A stretch of 64,000 bases of DNA from CAIKLP01 sp039798705 (GTDB taxonomy: Bacteria; Bacteroidota; Bacteroidia; Sphingobacteriales; Sphingobacteriaceae): the NCBI GenBank assembly GCA_039798705.1, contig JBDKFN010000002.1, forward strand, positions 1-64,000, written 5' to 3'. The notes under the pieces are model-generated. The model saw only the letters and a program-made list of their open reading frames with translations. It made no database searches and was not told where the DNA came from. Positions within the stretch are counted from its first letter, which is position 1; each line of letters starts with the position of its first letter. This document shows, one piece after another, positions 58,890-64,000 of the stretch. The translations under genes were made by a program, and so were the position numbers.

Positions 58890-59579
58890 CTATTTTTTTT
58901 GTTTCGGAGAAATTTCTTCTTTTACTAAAACTTTAATGTCATCTATTAAGGAATCTACCGCCTTTTCAGAAGTGCCATCATAATACCCTCTGATTCTATT
59001 TTGAGGATCTACTAAAACAACCATTTCCGTATGAATAAAATCATCTGGACCTCCATCGCCTTCTAGAGCAGTTACTAAATACCCTCTTCTGGCTAGTTCG
59101 TAGATTTCATTTTTAGGGCCGGTAAGCATGTTCCATTTCCCTTTAATGGCATTGTGTGCTTTTGCATAATTAGCTAAAGCATTTACATCATCTTTTTCGG
59201 GATTAACTGTAAAAGACAATAAAGTTATTTCGTCGATAGTTTGTACTCTTTTTTGTACACGCTCCATTTGTGTTGCCATTTTCGGGCAAATGGTCTGACA
59301 AGTAGTAAAGAAAAAGTTGACTATTTTTATTTTGCCAGCAAGTATGCTGTCGTTGATGGTCTCGTTATTTTGATTTTGAAAACTAAAAGACCCTACTTGA
59401 TGATAAATGGTATCTACTCGGGATTTGCCATCTACCACTACTTGTTCTGTTTGCTTTTCGCCATAAATTGGCAAAGCCTTATAATGATTTGTTCCGGTTT
59501 TGAGTAGAAAATACCCAATAACCGGAACAACTAATACGATGAATAATATGGCGGTTTGTTTAAGCCCTTTGCTATTCAT
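58890..59579 (-). CDS. SCO family copper chaperone for cytochrome oxidase
   Basis: 229 residues with a membrane anchor (TAILFIVLVVPVIGYFLL). The thioredoxin-like domain has the copper-binding pair C94 and C98 in TTCQTICPKM, and the third ligand His is in DDFIHTEMVVLVDPQNRIRG. SCO1/SenC proteins help assemble the CuA site of subunit II in the periplasm. It is placed 1 base after the subunit IV gene within the oxidase operon. Confidence 0.92.
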   Translation of the reverse strand: MNSKGLKQTAILFIVLVVPVIGYFLLKTGTNHYKALPIYGEKQTEQVVVDGKSRVDTIYHQVGSFSFQNQNNETINDSILAGKIKIVNFFFTTCQTICPKMATQMERVQKRVQTIDEITLLSFTVNPEKDDVNALANYAKAHNAIKGKWNMLTGPKNEIYELARRGYLVTALEGDGGPDDFIHTEMVVLVDPQNRIRGYYDGTSEKAVDSLIDDIKVLVKEEISPKQKK

Positions 59580-59580
59580 A

Positions 59581-59922
59581 TTATAAACGGATATGCATCC
59601 AAAAATTTCCTTCGTATAACATCCATACTATAAAAAATATGATGAAAATTAAAGGGACAATGATCGAGTAGATCAATCCTAATTTTTCAAACTTTAAATG
59701 CATGAAATAAGCAACAATGTAAAATGCTTTTAATAATGTTAATCCAATGTAAACAATGTTTCCAACTGGATGGCTTAAAACACCACGTGGGATTAAAACC
59801 AATGCAATAAAAAATTCAATTGCAGTAATACCCAATAAAACCCAAAACACACCCCAAATTTTCTTTTTTGTCATTGAACCATGTTCCTCATGGTGTGCAA
59901 TATTATGTTGATCTGCTGACAT
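59581..59922 (-). CDS. Cytochrome oxidase subunit IV family protein
   Basis: 113 residues with three hydrophobic helices (IWGVFWVLLGITAIEFFIAL, VYIGLTLLKAFYIVAYFMHL, IIVPLIFIIFFIVWML). The motif KAFYIVAYFMHLKFE is typical of CyoD/COX4-type prokaryotic subunits. The N-terminus is His-rich. It stabilises the oxidase complex in the inner membrane and lies between subunit III and SCO genes. Confidence 0.87.
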   Translation of the reverse strand: MSADQHNIAHHEEHGSMTKKKIWGVFWVLLGITAIEFFIALVLIPRGVLSHPVGNIVYIGLTLLKAFYIVAYFMHLKFEKLGLIYSIIVPLIFIIFFIVWMLYEGNFWMHIRL

Positions 59923-59946
59923 ATTAATATGTATATAAGATTATAA

Positions 59947-60630
59947 TTAAACTAAATAGAAGAATGTAAATACAAACACCCAAACTAAATCTACAAAGTG
60001 CCAGTATAAACCAACTTTTTCGATCATGTCATAATGTCCTCTGCGCTCGTAAGTTCCAGCTAAAACATTAATCCAAATAATGATATTCAATACTACTCCA
60101 GAAAAAACGTGGAAACCATGAAACCCCGTAATGGTAAAGAATAAATTAGTAAAGTTAGTTGACGCAACAGAACCATCTTTATTTAAAAACGGGTTTGCGC
60201 CCCACCAAGCACCTTCGTGGTGAAGATGTGTCCATTCCCAAGCTTGACAACCTAAAAATGCGAAACCTCCAATAATAGTCCAAATCATCCACTTAGAAAC
60301 CTCTGATTTCGCTTTACGATGTCCAGCTTCTACAGCCAAAACCATCGTAACAGAACTCATAATTAAAATGAATGTCATAATACCCACGAACACCAATGGT
60401 GCACCTCCGTGGATACCTGGAGCAGATTGGAAAACCTCATCTGGATTTGGCCATGAAACGCTACTGAAACGCAATGCGCCATAAGCGATTAATAAACCTG
60501 AAAAAGTAAAGGCATCTGAAAGTAGAAAAAACCACATCATCATTTTGCCATACTCCACATTAAAAGGAGATCTTCCACCATTCCATGGTGTTGATTTAAT
60601 CTCGTCGATTTCTGAAGTGTTTGTTGTCAT
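59947..60630 (-). CDS. Cytochrome c oxidase subunit III (second copy, 227 aa)
   Basis: 227 residues with several membrane helices. GLYWHFVDLVWVFVFTFFYL and the Glu/His-containing FTITGFHGFHVFSGVVLNII match the heme-copper oxidase subunit III family. It lies 12 bases after a shorter subunit III paralogue of 190 residues on the same strand. Two adjacent subunit III genes are common in the oxidase clusters of Bacteroidota. Confidence 0.93.
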   Translation of the reverse strand: MTTNTSEIDEIKSTPWNGGRSPFNVEYGKMMMWFFLLSDAFTFSGLLIAYGALRFSSVSWPNPDEVFQSAPGIHGGAPLVFVGIMTFILIMSSVTMVLAVEAGHRKAKSEVSKWMIWTIIGGFAFLGCQAWEWTHLHHEGAWWGANPFLNKDGSVASTNFTNLFFTITGFHGFHVFSGVVLNIIIWINVLAGTYERRGHYDMIEKVGLYWHFVDLVWVFVFTFFYLV

Positions 60631-60642
60631 TGGTAATAAAAA

Positions 60643-61215
60643 CTATCTATTAATTAATAAAAACACGAACAAATATATCCACAAAATGTCAATAAAGTGC
60701 CAGAAGATGGTGCTTATTTCCATTCGGAAGATATTTTTTGTTTGATTGATTTTGCTTGAAGTGCCGGCAAATGCATATAACAAAAGCATTAAACCTGCAA
60801 TAATATGAAATGCATGAAACCCAGAGATTACATACAGAAAAGATTCAGCTGGATTTCCAGAGAAAAATACGCCATTTGCTACTAATTCTTTCCATGCAAC
60901 ATACTGACCTATTAAAAAGCCTAGTCCTAACAAAATGGTTAGGATAAGAAAATTTTTCTGTTTTGCTACTTGACCTTTTTTTGCATTAGTTAAAGAGATA
61001 TGAAGCGTAATGCTACTCAAAATAATTAATACTGTTGTATAGTAAAAGGTTTGGGGCAATTCAAAAATTTTCCAATTGCCTTCTGCTTTTCTAACAATGT
61101 AAGCACTGGTTAAACCTGCAAAACACATGAGTGAGCTTAATACAAACAACCACGTAACAAACTTTTTAGGTTGCCCGTTAAATGTATTTGATGGGATAGT
61201 GTTTTCTGCGTTCAT
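60643..61215 (-). CDS. Cytochrome c oxidase subunit III (first copy, 190 aa)
   Basis: 190 residues, five predicted helices. YVISGFHAFHIIAGLMLLLY and STIFWHFIDILWIYLFVFLL carry the subunit III signatures. It lacks the extra N-terminal helices of longer subunit III proteins. It follows ctaB by 3 bases and precedes the longer paralogue. How the two copies divide the work is not known from the sequence. Confidence 0.91.
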   Translation of the reverse strand: MNAENTIPSNTFNGQPKKFVTWLFVLSSLMCFAGLTSAYIVRKAEGNWKIFELPQTFYYTTVLIILSSITLHISLTNAKKGQVAKQKNFLILTILLGLGFLIGQYVAWKELVANGVFFSGNPAESFLYVISGFHAFHIIAGLMLLLYAFAGTSSKINQTKNIFRMEISTIFWHFIDILWIYLFVFLLINR

Positions 61216-61218
61216 CGT

Positions 61219-62112
61219 TTACAATTTATCAATTAATAATATGATTTGCACTACTGGCAAATAAATAAATGAACCAAACATTAATTCGCGTGCTGCTTTT
61301 AAAGAACACTCTCTGTATAGTTTTACTGACTGCATAAAAAACGCAAGGCCAGCCAATATGGAAATAATCCCCAATGTAGTGCCTGCCATTCCGAATTTCA
61401 TTGGCAATAGGCTAACAGGGATTAATACTAAAGTAAATAACATGATTTGGAACGCGCTACTTTTGCCTCTTCCTTCTTTTGAAGGCAACAAAAACATATT
61501 CGCTCTGCGATAATCTTCATCTAACACCCAAGCAACAGCCCAAAAATGTGGAAACTGCCAAATGAATTGGATTGCAAACATGATTCCTGGCTCAAATCCG
61601 AATTTATTCGTATAAGCAACATAGCCTAATAATGGTGGCATTGCGCCTGCTACTGCTCCTACAAAAACTGCAAATGAAGATTTAAGTTTTAATGGGGTGT
61701 ATATAAATGCGTAAGAGATGATTGAGAATAATCCTAAAACGCCCGTAATTAAATTAAAGTAATAAGTTAAAATAAAAATTCCCGCAACACCCATGCCGAT
61801 TGAAAAAATAAGTGCTTCTGTCAAACTTAATTTGTAAGTAGGCATTGGCCTATTTTGCGTTCGGTGCATTAATTTATCGGTATCCTTCTCTATAATTTGA
61901 TTTAAACTATTTGCGGAACCGGTTGTTAAAAATCCTCCTAAAATCATCAACAATAATTCAGGCCACTTCAGCTGCCCTTTTGCTGCATAAGCAAAAGTAA
62001 TAGCAGCAGAAAACACAACTAACATGGTTAACCTCAATTTTACTAATTGAATATAACTGCCAATTCTAGCTTTCATTCCTGTTGATTCGATATTTAATTC
62101 TTTTGTTATCAC
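61219..62112 (-). CDS. ctaB: Protoheme IX farnesyltransferase (heme O synthase)
   Basis: 297 residues with about nine membrane helices. The two Asp-rich prenyltransferase motifs are NQIIEKDTDKLMHRTQNRPM and VLDEDYRRANMFLLPS. The enzyme adds a farnesyl chain to heme B to give heme O, the precursor of heme A used by the oxidase. It abuts ctaA with no gap between the two genes, so both steps of heme A synthesis are encoded together. Confidence 0.95.
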   Translation of the reverse strand: MITKELNIESTGMKARIGSYIQLVKLRLTMLVVFSAAITFAYAAKGQLKWPELLLMILGGFLTTGSANSLNQIIEKDTDKLMHRTQNRPMPTYKLSLTEALIFSIGMGVAGIFILTYYFNLITGVLGLFSIISYAFIYTPLKLKSSFAVFVGAVAGAMPPLLGYVAYTNKFGFEPGIMFAIQFIWQFPHFWAVAWVLDEDYRRANMFLLPSKEGRGKSSAFQIMLFTLVLIPVSLLPMKFGMAGTTLGIISILAGLAFFMQSVKLYRECSLKAARELMFGSFIYLPVVQIILLIDKL

Positions 62113-63213
62113 TTAACTAATTATTGCCATAGAAATACTTTTTCTATAGTTTGCTAACAGTGCCAATTGCATTACCCAAACTCCAATTAGCAAACTGGCT
62201 AATAATAAATGCACAGTTTGCATTGCAGGCGGAAGGCTATAATAGGCTAGCACTAAGCCCGATATTAATTGTAGAGCCATCAAAACTGAAACTACAATTA
62301 CATAACCTTTAAATCTTTTTATTTCTTTAAAATGTTCTAATATATAACCTGCGCAAATAATGGTAGCTAATATTAAAAGCATTGAAAAACCTTTGTGTAT
62401 GTTAAATATTTCTTCGCTCAAACCAACCCACGCACCTCGATTGGTATTGTTCCAAAATGCAGCTTGTTGGTCTACGCTTTCTCTTAATGAAGTTCCAAAT
62501 AAAACTTGAGTTGTGGTCAGCACTAAACATAACCAAGTAAACGTTTCTGCTGTCCTTAATTTTTTAGCAGATAGTTTCAGAACCGGCAAGTTTTTATATT
62601 TAACATTTTGATAAGCTAATGCAATCAATCCGATAATTACCAACGCCAAAAACATATGCACTGTTATTACCCAACTCGTTAAATTTGTTGAAACCACCCA
62701 TGATCCAATCCATGCTTGTATCACAACTAATATCATTGACGAGACACATAATGCTAACACTCCGCGGTTATTGCGGCGAATACGATAAGCTGCAATAGTC
62801 ATTAGAAACATTAGCAATCCAGTGATTGCACCAATTAACCGATTGACGTATTCTGTATAAGTTTTCCAGACATTAAACTGCTCTGCAGTTAAAACAGACT
62901 GGTCTTTTAAAATTCGATCTGCCTGTTCGGCAAAACCGATTTTACTTAACAGTTTGGCAAAACGGATGTTTTTAGCAACACGTTTGTTTACATATTCTTG
63001 TTGGTAATTTGCAGGAAGTTGCGCTACAGTTGTTGGCGGAACCCATTGATCAAAACATTTTGGCCAATCTGGGCAGCCCATTCCTGAACCTGAACTTCTT
63101 ACTACTCCACCAGCAAGAATCAAAAGAAACAAAGAACAAATTGTATAAAAGGTAATTTTTAAAAACCTTTTTTCTTTTGATGAATACTCCGAAATATTTG
63201 CGGCATTATCCAT
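62113..63213 (-). CDS. ctaA: Heme A synthase (COX15/CtaA family)
   Basis: 366 residues with about eight helices in two similar halves. Heme-ligand histidines are visible in TSWVITVHMFLALVII and AMQTVHLLLASLLIGV. The first periplasmic loop has a conserved cysteine region (GCPDWPKCFDQW). The enzyme oxidises the methyl group of heme O to give heme A. It is 14 bases downstream of coxA and immediately precedes ctaB. Confidence 0.93.
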   Translation of the reverse strand: MDNAANISEYSSKEKRFLKITFYTICSLFLLILAGGVVRSSGSGMGCPDWPKCFDQWVPPTTVAQLPANYQQEYVNKRVAKNIRFAKLLSKIGFAEQADRILKDQSVLTAEQFNVWKTYTEYVNRLIGAITGLLMFLMTIAAYRIRRNNRGVLALCVSSMILVVIQAWIGSWVVSTNLTSWVITVHMFLALVIIGLIALAYQNVKYKNLPVLKLSAKKLRTAETFTWLCLVLTTTQVLFGTSLRESVDQQAAFWNNTNRGAWVGLSEEIFNIHKGFSMLLILATIICAGYILEHFKEIKRFKGYVIVVSVLMALQLISGLVLAYYSLPPAMQTVHLLLASLLIGVWVMQLALLANYRKSISMAIIS

Positions 63214-63227
63214 ACTTCTTTTAGTTA

Positions 63228-64000
63228 TTAATGAGCTCCTTTTGCTCCGTGGTGTGTACCGTAATCACCTGGTAGATTAGATGACATTGTTTGCGACAAT
63301 GGAACATTTTGCGGAATAAAATCCTCATCATGACCTGGCTTACTGTAGTCATATGGCCAACGATATACGTGAGGAATTTCTCCTGGCCAGTTACCATGCA
63401 TGTGTTCAACTGGTGCAGTCCATTCTAATGTATTAGAATTCCAAGGGTTTTGTGGCGCTTTCTTTCCTTTGAAAATACTTCTGAAGAAGTTATATAAGAA
63501 AATAAATTGCGCTAGTGATCCTAAGATTGCTGCAATACTGATGAATTTATTAACTGCTAACCATTCTTTCATAAAGTCAAAACTTGTGAAAGAATAATAT
63601 CTTCTAGGTACACCATCTAAGCCCATGAAATGCATTGGGAAAAACACGCAATAAACTGCAATGAATGTTAACCAGAAATGGAAATATCCTAGGCGCGTAT
63701 CCATCATTTTACCAAATAAACGTGGGTACCAATGATAAACACCTGCAAACATACCAAACATAGCTGCACTACCCATTACAATATGGAAATGGGCAACAAC
63801 AAAATAAGTATCGTGTAAGTTAATGTCTAATGAAGCATTTCCTAAGAAAATACCCGTTAACCCACCTGTGATAAAAAGAGAAACTAAACCAATTGCAAAC
63901 AACATTGCTGGTGTAAACTGAATGTTTCCTCTCCAAAGGGTTGCTAAATAATTAAAGGTCTTTACTGCAGATGGAACCGCAATAATCAATGTCGTAAACA
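63228..64000 (-). CDS. coxA: Cytochrome c oxidase subunit I, N-terminal part beyond the window
   Basis: The frame is open to the right edge, so the true start lies outside; only about 257 C-terminal residues are seen. TTLIIAVPSAVKTFNYLATL and DTYFVVAHFHIVMGSAAMF are diagnostic of subunit I: the latter carries the His ligands of heme a3 and heme a. The CuB histidines and the cross-linked Tyr would lie upstream, unseen. The C-terminal tail is hydrophilic with several histidines. It heads the visible part of an operon with ctaA, ctaB and the remaining oxidase genes; subunit II is expected just outside. Confidence 0.95.
   Translation of the reverse strand, partial: FTTLIIAVPSAVKTFNYLATLWRGNIQFTPAMLFAIGLVSLFITGGLTGIFLGNASLDINLHDTYFVVAHFHIVMGSAAMFGMFAGVYHWYPRLFGKMMDTRLGYFHFWLTFIAVYCVFFPMHFMGLDGVPRRYYSFTSFDFMKEWLAVNKFISIAAILGSLAQFIFLYNFFRSIFKGKKAPQNPWNSNTLEWTAPVEHMHGNWPGEIPHVYRWPYDYSKPGHDEDFIPQNVPLSQTMSSNLPGDYGTHHGAKGAH

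Noticed and set aside
1..64000. CRISPR array, insertion sequence, prophage or defence island
   Set aside because: No regularly spaced direct repeats, transposase, integrase, phage structural or defence gene was recognised; all gaps are short and the genes are housekeeping or envelope functions.

Overview
The window is ordinary chromosomal DNA of an AT-rich member of the Bacteroidota. Four things point there: type IX secretion (T9SS) genes (PorP/SprF-like, PorU, PorV, GldH), secreted proteins with T9SS-type C-terminal sorting domains, promoters of the Bacteroidota form TTG-N(19-23)-TAnnTTTG (best seen before tRNA-Asp and the comM-like gene), and weak or absent Shine-Dalgarno sequences. The lineage inside the phylum cannot be fixed from this sequence; a Chitinophagia/Sphingobacteriia-type bacterium is a guess. 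I see no prophage, insertion sequence, CRISPR array or rRNA operon, and no intergenic gap above 300 bases.

Layout. 1-6.8 kb: a PorP/SprF-like gene diverges from porU-porV-ispF. 6.8-12.5 kb: DNA and RNA maintenance (TrmH-type methyltransferase, polA, a small Cys-rich membrane protein, an AhpD-like protein, tag, an alkyltransferase-like protein, trmB). 12.6-16.8 kb: GDP-fucose synthase, then gltX followed by a B12-binding protein, an unknown secreted protein and an enoyl-CoA hydratase. 16.9-25.5 kb: orphan histidine kinase, M1 aminopeptidase and a large PKD protein (both predicted T9SS cargo, converging on one terminator), DUF4403 lipoprotein, nucleoside transporter. 25.6-38 kb: tRNA-Asp, prfA, lpxH, lutC-like, ftsH, rsfS, birA, dsbD, lipid kinase, gmhA, comM-like.

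37.8-43.5 kb is a complete phosphate-uptake operon (OprP-like porin, pstS, pstC, pstA, pstB, phoU) with a phased set of TTAACA-like hexamers upstream, typical of Pho boxes. PstC carries an inserted segment resembling part of PstS. 43.7-57.7 kb: an AsmA-like/GT51 transglycosylase fusion, mrp and nifU-type Fe-S genes, def, ruvX-like, then holB-ricT-gldH-ECF sigma-short membrane protein-CpxP/CnrX-like protein, then murF, typA and a DUF2461 gene. 57.7-64 kb: a cytochrome oxidase operon read leftward (coxA, ctaA, ctaB, two subunit III genes, subunit IV, SCO, DUF420, CPMC protein, DUF983), with coxA running off the right edge.

No wholly new system was recognised. The best leads are the PstC insertion, the Pho-box array, the AsmA-GT51 fusion, a sigma/anti-sigma/sensor module resembling CnrYXH, an Mrp lacking the CxxC pair, and promoter elements that lie almost on the start codons.
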